DNA of 64,000 bases, from assembly GCF_900230285.1 (NCBI RefSeq), contig NZ_OCNK01000003.1, forward strand, positions 248,001-312,000, in the 5' to 3' direction. Source of the DNA: Blastococcus haudaquaticus. GTDB taxonomy: Bacteria; Actinomycetota; Actinomycetes; Mycobacteriales; Geodermatophilaceae. Numbering within the stretch: the first letter of the stretch is position 1; the number at the start of each line of letters is the position of its first letter. Positions 49,443-58,390 of the stretch are shown piece by piece. The notes beneath the pieces were generated by a model that searched no databases, had not been told where the DNA came from, and was given only the letters and a program-made list of their open reading frames with translations. Made by a program: the position numbers and the translations under genes.

Positions 49443-49448
49443 AGAGTA
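49443..49448 (-). promoter_or_regulatory. -10 element (TACTCT) for the candidate leader peptide
   Basis: Reverse-strand TACTCT is followed by seven bases and the ATG at 49435. It also lies 36 bp from the forward -10 of the SRP RNA, making a compact divergent promoter. Confidence 0.4.
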
Positions 49449-49484
49449 GTGCGAGCCGTCGTCGGAGCGCCCGCCCGTTTCCTC

Positions 49485-49490
49485 TACAGT
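49485..49490 (+). promoter_or_regulatory. -10 element (TACAGT) of the SRP RNA gene
   Basis: TACAGT is followed by seven bases and then the predicted first base of the SRP RNA at 49498. No clear -35 is visible. Confidence 0.55.
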
Positions 49491-49497
49491 GGACGCC

Positions 49498-49586
49498 AGA
49501 CCCCTCGTGTGGCGTCATCCTGTGAACCTCCCCAGGGCCGGAAGGCAGCAAGGATAAGCGGGCTCTGGCGGGTGCGCGGGGGGTCC
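49498..49586 (+). ncRNA. ffs: Signal recognition particle RNA (4.5S type)
   Basis: The region contains the conserved domain IV hairpin with CCAGGGCCGGAAGGCAGCAA and GGATAAGCGGGCTCTGG. Flanking GACCCC and GGGGTC close the long hairpin. It binds Ffh and directs nascent membrane and secreted proteins to the translocon. Exact ends are approximate by a few bases. Confidence 0.93.
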
Positions 49587-49670
49587 CTTGCATTGTCCGA
49601 GCCCTGGTTTCCCAGCTCCCTCGCAGGTTCGTGCGGTTGACTCCATGAACTTTCAAGCGAAGGAGTCGCG

Positions 49671-50333
49671 ATGAGTCGCCGGACGTGGATCCTGGTCGCC
49701 GTCCCTGTCGTGCTGGTCCTGGGCCTCGTCCTCGGGCCGCTCGCCTATGCGGCCCTGCAGGACGACGCGCCGCCCGCCGAGACGGTGCAGGCGCAGGCCG
49801 AGGACGCGGAGCTCGTCGCGCAGACCGACGGGACCTGGACCGTCGGGGACGGGTCCAGCGCGGGCTACCGGGTCGACGAGGTGCTCAACGGTGCCGACGT
49901 GACGGTCGCCGGGACCACCGACCAGGTCACGGGCACCGTGGTCGTCGAGGACGGCGTCCTGAGCACCGCCGAGGTGACCGTCGACGTCGCCAGCATCACC
50001 ACCGACAGCGGCCGGCGTGACTCCTACTTCCGGGACAGCGTCATGGACGTCGGACAGCACCCGACCGCGGCGTTCGTGGTCACCGGCCCGGTCGACCTGC
50101 CCGAGCTCACCGGCACGCCGACGACCGTGCCGGTGACCGGCGAGCTGACCCTGACCGGGGAGACGCGGGAGGTGCAGGTCGATCTGGGGGTCGTCCGCAC
50201 GCCGAACGGCGTCGACATCTCCGGCTCGATCCCCGTGACCTTCGCCGATTTCGGCATCGAGGCACCCGACCTCGGCTTCGTGCGCGTCGAGGACCAGGGC
50301 TCGATCGAGTTCCTGCTCCTCCTGGAGACGTGA
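49671..50333 (+). CDS. YceI-family lipocalin-like protein, membrane anchored
   Basis: The 220-residue product has an N-terminal span (TWILVAVPVVLVLGLVLGPLAYAAL, residues 5-29) and then a YceI domain: DGTWTVGDGSSAGYRVDEVL, GVLSTAEVTVDVASITTDSGRRDSYFRD and FADFGIEAPDLGFVRVEDQGSIEFLL. YceI domains bind isoprenoid-type lipids, for example ubiquinone precursors; the ligand here is unknown. The domain should lie outside the membrane. ATG 49671 follows GAAGGAG with a five-base gap. It is the first gene after the SRP RNA. Confidence 0.87.
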   Translation: MSRRTWILVAVPVVLVLGLVLGPLAYAALQDDAPPAETVQAQAEDAELVAQTDGTWTVGDGSSAGYRVDEVLNGADVTVAGTTDQVTGTVVVEDGVLSTAEVTVDVASITTDSGRRDSYFRDSVMDVGQHPTAAFVVTGPVDLPELTGTPTTVPVTGELTLTGETREVQVDLGVVRTPNGVDISGSIPVTFADFGIEAPDLGFVRVEDQGSIEFLLLLET

Positions 50334-50389
50334 ACCGGGGCCGGTCCGCGAGGGGCCGGCCCCGGGCCTGGGTGAACGGGTCCGGACGA

Positions 50390-51256
50390 TCAGGTCACGG
50401 CGATGGAGGCGATCACGTCCCTCGCCATCTGCTCACCGGCGGCACCGGCCGGGAACTGTCCGCCGATCACGACGCGCCGGTCCCCGGCGAGGATCTGCAC
50501 GCCGAAGGAGGTCCGTTCGACCGTGGTGCGCCCGGGAATCGGGTCGTTGTCGGGGCCCAGCGTCAGGACGAAGGCGTGCGTATCGGTGCCCCCTGGGACC
50601 ACCGGGAGGAAGTAGTCACCGTCCATCGGGGGGAGCCCGCCCTCGAAGGGCTCCAGCAGCCTGACCGTCACGAGGGAGTACTCGCCGTCACCCAGCGAGG
50701 GCCCGTTCCAGGTGAGCGAGGGACCCTCCATGAAGCTCGGCTCGGCGCTCTCGTCGATGGTGTCGGCCGTCCGGGAACCCGGCGGCACGGCGAACGTGAC
50801 GCCCTGGAAGGTGCGCCGTTCCCAGCCGGCGGGCACGGGCAGGCCGGGCACCTCCGCCGCGGCCTCGGCCGCCTGCCGGGCGAGTGCTGCCTCGGCGGCA
50901 GCCTGCTGCTCCAGCGCCGCCTGCGCCTGGGCTGCCTGCGCCGCCACGCGGGCTTCCGCCACTGCGCGCTTCATGTCGGCGTCGTTCGTCGTGGGCACGG
51001 CCGAGGTCGACAGGTCCGCGGGTCCCGCGACCTCGCTGGGGGCGGACGAGGTCAACGTCCCGATCGCGATGGGGACGCCGACGACCATGGTCGCCGTCAC
51101 CGTGGCGACCGCGAGCACGGTGAGGCGTGCCCGCCGGCGGCTGCGATGACGCGCCCGGGCCGCACGCACCTGGGCGACCACGTCGACCGCCGGGGTCATG
51201 TCGTCGGCCAGGTGGTGCAGGCGGGAGCTGAGGACGGTGGTGTCGTGGTCGTTCAC
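50390..51256 (-). CDS. Membrane protein partner of the SigE-family sigma factor (possible anti-sigma)
   Basis: The 288-residue product has a short cytoplasmic part (residues 1-45), one span (LTVLAVATVTATMVVGVPIAI, about 46-66), an Ala/Gln/Glu-rich coiled coil (residues 90-130, AEARVAAQAAQAQAALEQQA) and an extracellular domain beginning GWERRTFQGVTFAVPPGSR. No zinc-binding anti-sigma motif is present. Its GTG (51256) overlaps the stop of the sigma gene by 4 bp and has GGGGAGG five bases upstream. That pairing suggests it controls the sigma factor, which is inference from context. It would then release the sigma upon an envelope signal. Confidence 0.7.
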   Translation of the reverse strand: MNDHDTTVLSSRLHHLADDMTPAVDVVAQVRAARARHRSRRRARLTVLAVATVTATMVVGVPIAIGTLTSSAPSEVAGPADLSTSAVPTTNDADMKRAVAEARVAAQAAQAQAALEQQAAAEAALARQAAEAAAEVPGLPVPAGWERRTFQGVTFAVPPGSRTADTIDESAEPSFMEGPSLTWNGPSLGDGEYSLVTVRLLEPFEGGLPPMDGDYFLPVVPGGTDTHAFVLTLGPDNDPIPGRTTVERTSFGVQILAGDRRVVIGGQFPAGAAGEQMARDVIASIAVT

Positions 51257-51780
51257 TGGTGCCTCCCCGATGCGGGCGTGAGGTTCTCGTCCTGGACCGG
51301 AGCGAGCAGACCGCGCAGGGCGGCCAGTCCCTTCGAGACGTGGTTGTTGACGGTGCTGCGGGAGCAGCCCATGAGCTGCGCGGTCTCGGCCTCGCTGAGG
51401 TCCTCGAAGTAGCGGAGGACGACGGCGGTGTGCACCCGCAGGGAGAGCCGGAGCAGTGCCTGGCGCATCTCGTCGCTCTCCGCGTGCGCGCTCTGGAGGT
51501 CGCCGCCGCCGACGTCCGGGAAGGTCTCGAGGACCCGCTCGGTGTTGGTCAGCCGACGCACCCAGCTCAGGTGCGCGTTGATCATGAGCCGGCGCACGTA
51601 GGCGACGGGGTGGTCGGCCTGGCGCACCTTGGCCCACGACCCGTACGTCTTGGCCAGCGCGGTCTGGAGCAGGTCCTCGCCGAGATGGGCGTCCCCGGTG
51701 ACGAGGCAGGCTGTGCGCAGCAGCTGCCCGCCGTGATCGGCGACGAAGTCGGTGAACTCCGCGTCCCTGTGTTCGGTCAC
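51253..51780 (-). CDS. SigE-family ECF-like RNA polymerase sigma factor
   Basis: The 175-residue product has region 2 (FVADHGGQLLRTACLVTGDAHLGEDLLQTALAKTYGSWAKV, residues 12-52) and region 4 (LRLSLRVHTAVVLRYFEDLSEAETAQLMGCSRSTVNNHVSKGLAAL, 112-157). The short linker and sequence fit the actinobacterial SigE subfamily of sigma-70 factors. It should direct transcription under a specific stress. GTG 51780 follows GGAGG with a five-base gap. The promoter lies in the 161-bp region shared with dnaX. Confidence 0.88.
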   Translation of the reverse strand: MTEHRDAEFTDFVADHGGQLLRTACLVTGDAHLGEDLLQTALAKTYGSWAKVRQADHPVAYVRRLMINAHLSWVRRLTNTERVLETFPDVGGGDLQSAHAESDEMRQALLRLSLRVHTAVVLRYFEDLSEAETAQLMGCSRSTVNNHVSKGLAALRGLLAPVQDENLTPASGRHQ

Positions 51781-51929
51781 TCGTTCCTCCGGTGTTCGGT
51801 CGTCACGAGGAGGACGCGTCGGAGACCCGCACCCACCCCATACCGCTATGTATCGGTCTCGTAACGGATGGTCAGCACCGTCGGCAGCCGTCGATCCGGA
51901 ACGTCCATCGGGGCGTCGGTGCGGACACG

Positions 51930-51935
51930 TAACCT
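51930..51935 (+). promoter_or_regulatory. -10 element (TAACCT) of a leaderless dnaX promoter
   Basis: TAACCT is followed by six bases and the GTG at 51942, with no ribosome site in between. Confidence 0.5.
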
Positions 51936-51941
51936 CTCGGC

Positions 51942-54167
51942 GTGGCCCTGGCTCTCTACCGCAAGTACCGCCCGGCGACCTTCGCCGAGGTGGTCGGTCA
52001 GGAGCACGTCACCGCCCCGCTGATGAACGCGGTCGACGGCGGCCGGATCAACCACGCCTACCTCTTCAGCGGCCCGCGCGGCTGCGGCAAGACGTCGTCG
52101 GCGCGCATCCTGGCCCGCTCGTTGAACTGCGAGCAGGGCCCGACGTCCACGCCGTGCGGCGTCTGCGAGTCCTGCATCGCCCTGGCGCCCGACGGCCCCG
52201 GCTCGCTGGACGTCATGGAGATCGACGCGGCCAGCCACGGCGGTGTCGACGACGCCCGTGACCTCCGGGAACGCGCCTTCTTCGCGCCGGTCAGCAGCCG
52301 CTACAAGGTCTACATCGTCGACGAGGCGCACATGGTCACCACGCAGGGCTTCAACGCCCTGCTCAAGGTGGTGGAGGAGCCGCCGGACTTCCTCGTCTTC
52401 GTCTTCGCCACGACCGAGCCGGAGAAGGTCCTCCCGACCATCCGCTCGCGCACCCACCACTACCCGTTCCGTCTCGTCCCGCCGACGACCCTGCGCCAAC
52501 TGCTCGAGAAGACCTGTGAGGCCGAGGGCGTCACCGTCGAGCCGACCGTCTTCCCGCTGGTGGTCCGCGCCGGTGGCGGCTCGGTCCGCGACTCGCTGTC
52601 GATCCTCGACCAGCTGCTCGCCGGCGCCGGCCCCGAGGGCGTCACCTACAAGACCGCCGTCGGCCTGCTCGGGGTCACCGACGACGCCCTGCTGGACGAG
52701 ACGATCGACGCGCTGGCCGCCCACGACGCCCCGGCGGTCTTCCGCGCCGTCGACCGCGTCGTCGAGGCCGGGCACGACCCGCGCCGCTTCGCCACCGACC
52801 TGCTCGACCGGCTGCGCGACCTGATCGTGCTCGACGCCGTCCCCGACGCCGGGGGCAACGGGCTGCTCGACTGCCCGCCCGACCGGATCGACCTGATGAA
52901 CCAGCAGGCGTCCGCACTCGGCTCGGCGACGCTCTCGCGAATGGCGGACACGGTCCACGAGGGCCTGACCGAGATGCGCGGGACGACGGCGCCCCGGCTG
53001 CTGCTGGAGCTCGTGTGCGCCCGCATGCTGCTGCCGGCGGCCGACGGGTCGGCCGCCGCCACCCTCCAGCGACTGGAACGGCTCGAGCGCCGGATGTCGA
53101 TCGCCGGCGAGCACGCCGGGCGTCCGGAGGCCGCCGTGCGTGAGACGGCCCCCGCCCCTGTCCGTGAGGCGCCCGTGCGGGAGGCCCCCGTGCGCGAGGC
53201 GCCACCGCGCCCGGCCCCCGCGGTGGCTCCGAGCCCTCCGCCCGCTGCGGCCGCACCCGTGCCCGCGCCGGCGGCCGAAGCTCCGCGCGCGGGGTACGTC
53301 CGCCCGTCGCAGCGCAGCGAGGCGCCCAGCAAGCGACCGGCAGCCCCCGCGGCCGCCGCACCCGCGGCCTCGTCGACCGACGACTGGCCCGAGACGGTGC
53401 AGCCCGGGTCCGGCCGGGGCAAGGCGTCGCCGGCCGCTCCCGCTGCGGCGCCCCAGCAGCGCCGCGCCACCGGAGAGCCGGACATCCCGCTTCCACCGGA
53501 GCCGACCGACGACGAGGAGTGGCCGCACGCGCCGAGCCCGGCTGCCGGCCGGGCCGCGGCCGCACGCTCCGAGGCCGCCGAGCACGGCACCCGCCCGGCG
53601 GACGGTCCACCCCGGGCCGCCGCGGAGTCCGCTCCGGCCCCGCGCGGTGGCGAGCCCACTCCGGTCGTCTCGGCCAACCCCGAGAAGTCCGGTGACGACG
53701 GCGAGCTGACCACGACCGACGTCCGCCGCATGTGGCCGGAGCTGCTCGCCGTCGTGAAGCGGCACAAGCGCACCACCGAGGCCCTGCTCAAGAACGCCCA
53801 GGTGCACCAGCTGACCAACGGCGTGCTGACCCTGGCGACGTCGTCCCCGGCGCTGGCCCGCCGCCTCGGTGACGACCTCAACAAGGACGTCATCCGCGAG
53901 GCGCTGAACGAGCTGCTCGGCGTCCGCTGGCGGGTCGACGCCGTGGTCGAGGGCGCCGCGGCGGCCCCCGGGCCGCCGATCCCGCCCGAGCAGGCGCAGG
54001 AGGCGGCACGCGCCGCCGAGGCCGCCGAGGCGCGGGAACTCATGGCCGAGCGCGCCGCCGACGTCTCGGCCGCGGGCGACGGCGAGCCCGCGCCGATGGT
54101 CGACCCCGAGCAGGCGGCCCTGTCGCTGCTCCGGGCGCAGCTCGGCGCCCGGCCCCTCGACGGCTGA
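51942..54167 (+). CDS. dnaX: DNA polymerase III subunit gamma/tau
   Basis: The 741-residue product has the clamp-loader ATPase: KYRPATFAEVVGQEHV at residues 8-23, Walker A GPRGCGKTSSAR (44-55), zinc Cys at 63, 72, 75 and 78, Walker B with DEAH (127-130) and the sensor ATTEPEKV. Residues 370-560 are a Pro/Ala linker that includes tandem VREAP units (about residues 400-425). The C-terminal tau-like domain follows (MWPELLAVVKRHKRTTEALL to about 680). It loads the sliding clamp at replication forks. No A-rich slippery heptamer of the E. coli type was seen, so a separate gamma form by frameshift is unlikely. GTG 51942 fits a leaderless promoter. Confidence 0.95.
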   Translation: MALALYRKYRPATFAEVVGQEHVTAPLMNAVDGGRINHAYLFSGPRGCGKTSSARILARSLNCEQGPTSTPCGVCESCIALAPDGPGSLDVMEIDAASHGGVDDARDLRERAFFAPVSSRYKVYIVDEAHMVTTQGFNALLKVVEEPPDFLVFVFATTEPEKVLPTIRSRTHHYPFRLVPPTTLRQLLEKTCEAEGVTVEPTVFPLVVRAGGGSVRDSLSILDQLLAGAGPEGVTYKTAVGLLGVTDDALLDETIDALAAHDAPAVFRAVDRVVEAGHDPRRFATDLLDRLRDLIVLDAVPDAGGNGLLDCPPDRIDLMNQQASALGSATLSRMADTVHEGLTEMRGTTAPRLLLELVCARMLLPAADGSAAATLQRLERLERRMSIAGEHAGRPEAAVRETAPAPVREAPVREAPVREAPPRPAPAVAPSPPPAAAAPVPAPAAEAPRAGYVRPSQRSEAPSKRPAAPAAAAPAASSTDDWPETVQPGSGRGKASPAAPAAAPQQRRATGEPDIPLPPEPTDDEEWPHAPSPAAGRAAAARSEAAEHGTRPADGPPRAAAESAPAPRGGEPTPVVSANPEKSGDDGELTTTDVRRMWPELLAVVKRHKRTTEALLKNAQVHQLTNGVLTLATSSPALARRLGDDLNKDVIREALNELLGVRWRVDAVVEGAAAAPGPPIPPEQAQEAARAAEAAEARELMAERAADVSAAGDGEPAPMVDPEQAALSLLRAQLGARPLDG

Positions 54168-54171
54168 GTCG

Positions 54172-55329
54172 ATGAGCGCGCGCGACCTCCCGGACGACGA
54201 GCAGGCGATCGTCGAGGCGGTCGCCCGCTGGGTGGACCGCGTGGTGCGCCCGCAGGCCGGCCGGCTGGAGCGGGCGCAGGAGTACCCCGCGGCCCTGATC
54301 GACCAGATGAAGGAGATGGGGGTCTTCGGGCTCGCCGTCCCCGAGCGGTGGAGCGAGTCCGCGGTCTCCACCCGCTGCTTCGCGCTGGTCACCGAGCACC
54401 TGGCCCGCGGCTGGATGAGCCTGGCCGGGGCGATGGGCGGGCACAGCGTCGTCGCCCGGCTCCTCGCGCGGTACGGGACCCCGGAGCAGCAGGAGCGGTG
54501 GCTGCCCCGCATGGCGACCGGTGAGGTGCGCGCCGCCATGGCGCTCACCGAGCCCAGCGGCGGCTCCGACCTGCAGGACATCCGCACGCGGGCGGTCCGG
54601 GACGGGGACGACTACGTCGTCGACGGCAGCAAGACCTGGATCACCAACGCCCGTCACGCCGGGCTGATCGCCACCCTGGTGAAGACCGACCCGGAGGCAT
54701 CCCCGCGGCACACCGGGATCAGCATCCTGCTCGTCGAGCCGGACCAGGTGTCCGTCTCCCGCGACCTGCCCAAGCTCGGCTACCGGGGGGTGGAGTCCTG
54801 CGAGCTCTCCTTCGCCGGGTCGCGGGTGTCCGCCGGGTCCCTGCTCGGCGGCGAGGAGGGGCACGGCTTCGCCCAGTTCATGGCCGGCCTCGAGCTGGGG
54901 CGCGTACAGGTCGCCGCCCGGGCAGTGGGGGTCGGGCAGGCGGCCCTGGACGACGCCCTCGCCTACGCCCAGCAGCGCGAGACGTTCGGCCGGCCGATCT
55001 GGGAGCACCAGTCGGTCGGCAACCTGCTCGCCGACATGGCGACCAAGGTGCACGCCTCCCGCCTGCTCGTGCTCGACGCGGCCGCCGGTATCGACGCGGG
55101 CCGGCGCAGCGACCTGGAGGCGGGGATGGCCAAGCTCTACGCGTCCGAGGCGTGCATGCAGGTCGCGCTCGACGCCATGCGCATCCACGGGGCGGCCGGG
55201 TACTCGGCCGAGCTCGACATCGAGCGCTACTTCCGCGACGCGCCGCTGATGATCGTGGGGGAGGGCACCAACGAGATCCAGCGCAACGTGATCGTGCGCC
55301 GCCTCGTGGAGCGCTCTCGGGAGAGCTGA
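54172..55329 (+). CDS. Acyl-CoA dehydrogenase
   Basis: The 385-residue product has the acyl-CoA dehydrogenase domain order: helical N-terminus, [63 protein letters not shown] and the C-terminal [16 protein letters not shown] with the likely catalytic Glu at about 364. It oxidises an acyl-CoA at the alpha-beta bond with FAD and passes electrons to an ETF; chain length is unknown. ATG 54172 lies 4 bp after the dnaX stop, so it is probably co-transcribed with dnaX although functionally unrelated. Confidence 0.9.
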   Translation: MSARDLPDDEQAIVEAVARWVDRVVRPQAGRLERAQEYPAALIDQMKEMGVFGLAVPERWSESAVSTRCFALVTEHLARGWMSLAGAMGGHSVVARLLARYGTPEQQERWLPRMATGEVRAAMALTEPSGGSDLQDIRTRAVRDGDDYVVDGSKTWITNARHAGLIATLVKTDPEASPRHTGISILLVEPDQVSVSRDLPKLGYRGVESCELSFAGSRVSAGSLLGGEEGHGFAQFMAGLELGRVQVAARAVGVGQAALDDALAYAQQRETFGRPIWEHQSVGNLLADMATKVHASRLLVLDAAAGIDAGRRSDLEAGMAKLYASEACMQVALDAMRIHGAAGYSAELDIERYFRDAPLMIVGEGTNEIQRNVIVRRLVERSRES

Positions 55330-55381
55330 GGCCGGAGGGGCGGCGGCGCTCGGCGTGGCGCTGCGCGTCGTATCCGCGGCC

Positions 55382-55387
55382 TACTCT
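55382..55387 (+). promoter_or_regulatory. -10 element (TACTCT) of a leaderless ybaB promoter
   Basis: TACTCT is followed by six bases and the ATG at 55394; there is no ribosome site. Confidence 0.55.
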
Positions 55388-55393
55388 CGTGGC

Positions 55394-55732
55394 ATGTTCC
55401 CCGGTGGTCAGCCCGACATGGCTCAGCTCCTCCAGCAGGCCCAGCAGATGCAGCAGCAGTTGGTCGCCGCCCAGGAGGAGCTGGCGCGCACCGAGGTCAC
55501 CGGCTCCGCCGGCGGTGGTCTGGTCACCGCCACGATGACCGGCAGCGGCGACGTCACCGCCATCACCATCACGCCCGCCGCCGTCGACCCCGACGACCTG
55601 GAGACGCTGCAGGACCTCGTCGTCGCCGCCTTGCACGACGCCAAGCGCGCGGCCGACGAACTGGCCGCGAACACCATGGGCCCGCTCGCCGGCGGGCTGG
55701 GTGGCGGCGGCCTGGGCCTCCCCGGCTTCTGA
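55394..55732 (+). CDS. YbaB/EbfC nucleoid-associated protein
   Basis: The 112-residue product begins [30 protein letters not shown], then [27 protein letters not shown] and [19 protein letters not shown], the YbaB family pattern. It binds DNA as a dimer. The usual dnaX-ybaB-recR order is kept, with an acyl-CoA dehydrogenase inserted. ATG 55394 is chosen because a TACTCT box lies six bases upstream. Confidence 0.93.
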   Translation: MFPGGQPDMAQLLQQAQQMQQQLVAAQEELARTEVTGSAGGGLVTATMTGSGDVTAITITPAAVDPDDLETLQDLVVAALHDAKRAADELAANTMGPLAGGLGGGGLGLPGF

Positions 55733-55763
55733 CCGCGCCTCCCGGATCCCAGAGGAACACCCC

Positions 55764-56363
55764 GTGTACGAAGGCGCCGTCCAGGACCTGATCGACGAGC
55801 TGGGCCGGCTGCCAGGCGTCGGCCCCAAGAGCGCCCAGCGCATCGCCTTCCACCTGCTGTCGGCCGAGTCCACCGACGTGAGCCGGCTGGTCGCGGCGCT
55901 CACCCGCGTGCAGCAGGAGGTCCGCTTCTGCGTGACCTGCTACAACGTCGCCGAGGCCGAGCAGTGCCGGATCTGCCGCGACCCGCGCCGCACCGACGAC
56001 GTCCTGTGCGTCGTCGAGGAGCCCAAGGACGTCGTGGCGATCGAGCGCACCCGTGAGTTCCGCGGCCGCTACCACGTCCTCGGCGGCGCGATCAGCCCGA
56101 TCGACGGCGTGGGGCCCGACGACCTGCGGGTCAAGGAGCTCATGACCCGCCTGATGAACGGCGCGGTCACCGAGCTGATCATCGCGACCGACCCGAACCT
56201 CGAGGGCGAGGCGACGGCGGCCTACCTGGCGCGGCTGGTGTCGCCGATGGGCCTCGCCGTCTCCCGGCTGGCCAGCGGCCTGCCCGTGGGGGGCGACCTC
56301 GAGTACGCCGACGAGGTCACGCTGGGCCGCGCCTTCGAGGGTCGCCGCCGCATCGACGCATGA
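55764..56363 (+). CDS. recR: Recombination protein RecR
   Basis: The 199-residue product has the helix-hairpin-helix [20 protein letters not shown] (13-32), zinc finger Cys at 56, 59, 68 and 71 ([16 protein letters not shown]), a Toprim domain ([35 protein letters not shown]) and the C-terminal [26 protein letters not shown]. RecR works with RecF/RecO to load RecA at gaps. GTG 55764 follows AGAGGAA. It is 31 bp after ybaB. Confidence 0.95.
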   Translation: MYEGAVQDLIDELGRLPGVGPKSAQRIAFHLLSAESTDVSRLVAALTRVQQEVRFCVTCYNVAEAEQCRICRDPRRTDDVLCVVEEPKDVVAIERTREFRGRYHVLGGAISPIDGVGPDDLRVKELMTRLMNGAVTELIIATDPNLEGEATAAYLARLVSPMGLAVSRLASGLPVGGDLEYADEVTLGRAFEGRRRIDA

Positions 56364-56485
56364 CGACAGCCCCGGGAGCATCGCAGCGAGGGACGAGCGA
56401 GGAGCGGACCGGGGCGCGGAGTCGCGCCATGGGTATCGCATGAGCGGGCGTCGCCCGGACGGGTGTGCAGCGCGCCGTCGCCGTG

Positions 56486-56522
56486 TGTTAGCGCTCACGC
56501 CCGCAGTCACGAGCGCATAACA
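56486..56522. promoter_or_regulatory. LacI-type operator region upstream of the peptide ABC operon
   Basis: TGTTAGCGCTCACG (56486-56499) closely fits the 14-bp palindrome bound by LacI-family repressors (AGCGCT centre). A partial partner, GAGCGCATAACA (56511-56522), lies downstream. No LacI-type regulator gene is in the window. The 284-bp region between recR and the binding-protein gene holds nothing else I can support. Confidence 0.45.
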
Positions 56523-56647
56523 GTGCTTCGGCAGGACTCCTTCCTGCGTTCACATGGTGTTAGACCTAGATCCTCCATTGGCCTTTCGGCGGCCGCGGTG
56601 GCGCCTGCGCGCGCCCGAGCGCCGTCCATTCGAAGACAGAGGTACGG

Positions 56648-58288
56648 ATGACTTCCGGATCGAGCAGCCGTCGGCGCATCGTCGCCACGGCGGGCATCGC
56701 GGCGACGGCCCTGGTACTGGCCGCGTGCGGCGGCGGCGACGGCGACGGCGGTGGCTCCGACAGCGGCAGCGGCGGCGCCCTGACCATCGGCACGACCGAC
56801 AAGGTCACGACCCTCGACCCCGCGGGCTCGTACGACAACGGCTCCTTCGCCGTCATGAACCAGGTGTTCCCGTTCCTGATGAACACCCCGCTCGGCAGCC
56901 CGGACGTCGAGCCGGACATCGCCGAGTCGGCGGAGTACACCGCGCCCACGCAGTACACGGTGACCCTGAAGCCCGACCTGAAGTGGGCCAACGGCAACGA
57001 CCTGACCTCCTCGGACGTCAAGTTCTCGTTCGACCGCCAGCTCGCGATCGCCGACGAGAACGGCCCGTCGTCGCTGCTCTACAACCTCGACAGCGTCGAG
57101 GCCCCCGACGACACCACCGTCGTGTTCAACCTGAAGTCGGAGAACGACCAGGTCTTCCCGCAGATCCTGTCCAGCCCGGCCGGCCCGATCGTCGACGAGG
57201 ACGTCTTCTCGCCCGACGAGCTGACCACGGACCAGGAGATCGTCGACGGCAACGCCTTCCACGGTCAGTACGTGATCACCAGCTACGACCTGAACAACCT
57301 GGTGTCCTACGAGGCGTACCCGGACTACCAGGGCATCCTCGGCGAGGCCAAGACCGAGCAGGTCAACGTCAAGTACTACGCCGACTCCTCGAACCTGAAG
57401 CTCGACATCCAGGAGGGCAACATCGACGTCGCCTTCCGCAGCCTGTCGGCCACCGACATCGAGGACCTGCGCGGCAACGACGAGGTCAAGGTCGTCGACG
57501 GCCCCGGCGGCGAGATCCGCTACATCGTCTTCAACTTCAACACCCAGCCGTTCGGCGCCACCACGCCCGAGGCCGACCCGGCCAAGGCGACCGCCGTCCG
57601 CCAGGCGGTGGCGAACCTGATCGATCGCGAGGAGCTGGCCGACCAGGTCTACAAGGGCACCTACACCCCGCTGTACTCCTTCGTCCCCGAGGGCCTGACC
57701 GGCGCCACCCAGCCGCTCATGGAGAAGTACGGCGACGGCGAGGGCGGCGCGGACGCCGACAAGGCCGCCCAGGTCCTGCAGGCGGCCGGGGTGCAGACCC
57801 CGGTCTCGCTGAGCCTGCAGTACTCCAACGACCACTACGGCCCGTCGTCGGGTGACGAGTACGCCCTGATCAAGGACCAGCTGGAGTCCAGCGGCCTGTT
57901 CACGGTCGACCTGCAGACGACCGAGTGGGTGCAGTACTCCGAGCAGCGCACCGAGGACGTCTACCCGTCGTACCAGCTGGGCTGGTTCCCGGACTACTCG
58001 GACGCCGACAACTACCTCACGCCGTTCTTCCTCACGGAGAACTTCCTGAGCAACCACTACACGAACCAGCAGGTGAACGACCTGATCCTGCAGCAGGCCG
58101 CCACCCCCGACGCCGCCGAGCGCCAGGCCCTGATCGAGCAGATCCAGGACCTCGTCGCCGACGACCTCTCGACGGTGCCCTACCTGCAGGGTGCACAGGT
58201 CGCCGTGACCGGTGCGGACGTGGAAGGCGCCGAGGACACCCTCGACCCGTCCTTCAAGTTCCGCTACGGCGCGCTCAGCAAGGGCTGA
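56648..58288 (+). CDS. ABC transporter substrate-binding lipoprotein (SBP_bac_5, peptide/oligopeptide type)
   Basis: The 546-residue product has a lipoprotein signal (RRRIVATAGIAATALVLAAC, Cys near residue 29), an acidic Gly/Ser linker and a DppA/OppA-type domain: TIGTTDKVTTLDPAGSYDNGSF, DLTSSDVKFSFDRQLAI, NGNAFHGQYVITSY-like YVITSYDLNN, and QAVANLIDREELADQVYKG. It captures a peptide, opine or similar solute and passes it to the DppB/DppC-like channel. ATG 56648 follows GAGG. It is the first gene of a four-gene importer operon. Confidence 0.9.
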   Translation: MTSGSSSRRRIVATAGIAATALVLAACGGGDGDGGGSDSGSGGALTIGTTDKVTTLDPAGSYDNGSFAVMNQVFPFLMNTPLGSPDVEPDIAESAEYTAPTQYTVTLKPDLKWANGNDLTSSDVKFSFDRQLAIADENGPSSLLYNLDSVEAPDDTTVVFNLKSENDQVFPQILSSPAGPIVDEDVFSPDELTTDQEIVDGNAFHGQYVITSYDLNNLVSYEAYPDYQGILGEAKTEQVNVKYYADSSNLKLDIQEGNIDVAFRSLSATDIEDLRGNDEVKVVDGPGGEIRYIVFNFNTQPFGATTPEADPAKATAVRQAVANLIDREELADQVYKGTYTPLYSFVPEGLTGATQPLMEKYGDGEGGADADKAAQVLQAAGVQTPVSLSLQYSNDHYGPSSGDEYALIKDQLESSGLFTVDLQTTEWVQYSEQRTEDVYPSYQLGWFPDYSDADNYLTPFFLTENFLSNHYTNQQVNDLILQQAATPDAAERQALIEQIQDLVADDLSTVPYLQGAQVAVTGADVEGAEDTLDPSFKFRYGALSKG

Positions 58289-58320
58289 TCCGAGCCCAGC
58301 TGAACAGCAGGAGCACACTC

Positions 58321-58360
58321 CGACCCCGGGGGACCCGCGCTGCGGGTTCCCCGGGGTTCG
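58321..58360 (+). other. GC-rich hairpin between binding-protein and permease genes
   Basis: CGACCCCGGGGGACCCGC pairs with the following GCGGGTTCCCCGGGGTTCG with small bulges. No U-tract follows. It is placed like the hairpin at 36370-36389, suggesting mRNA stabilisation or partial termination so that binding protein is made in excess. Confidence 0.55.
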
Positions 58361-58390
58361 GCACGTCACGGGACGACACGAGCAGGAGAG

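Noticed and set aside
51942-54167. Programmed frameshift site in dnaX
   Set aside because: No run of A or other slippery heptamer with a downstream stem was seen at the boundary of the ATPase and linker regions.
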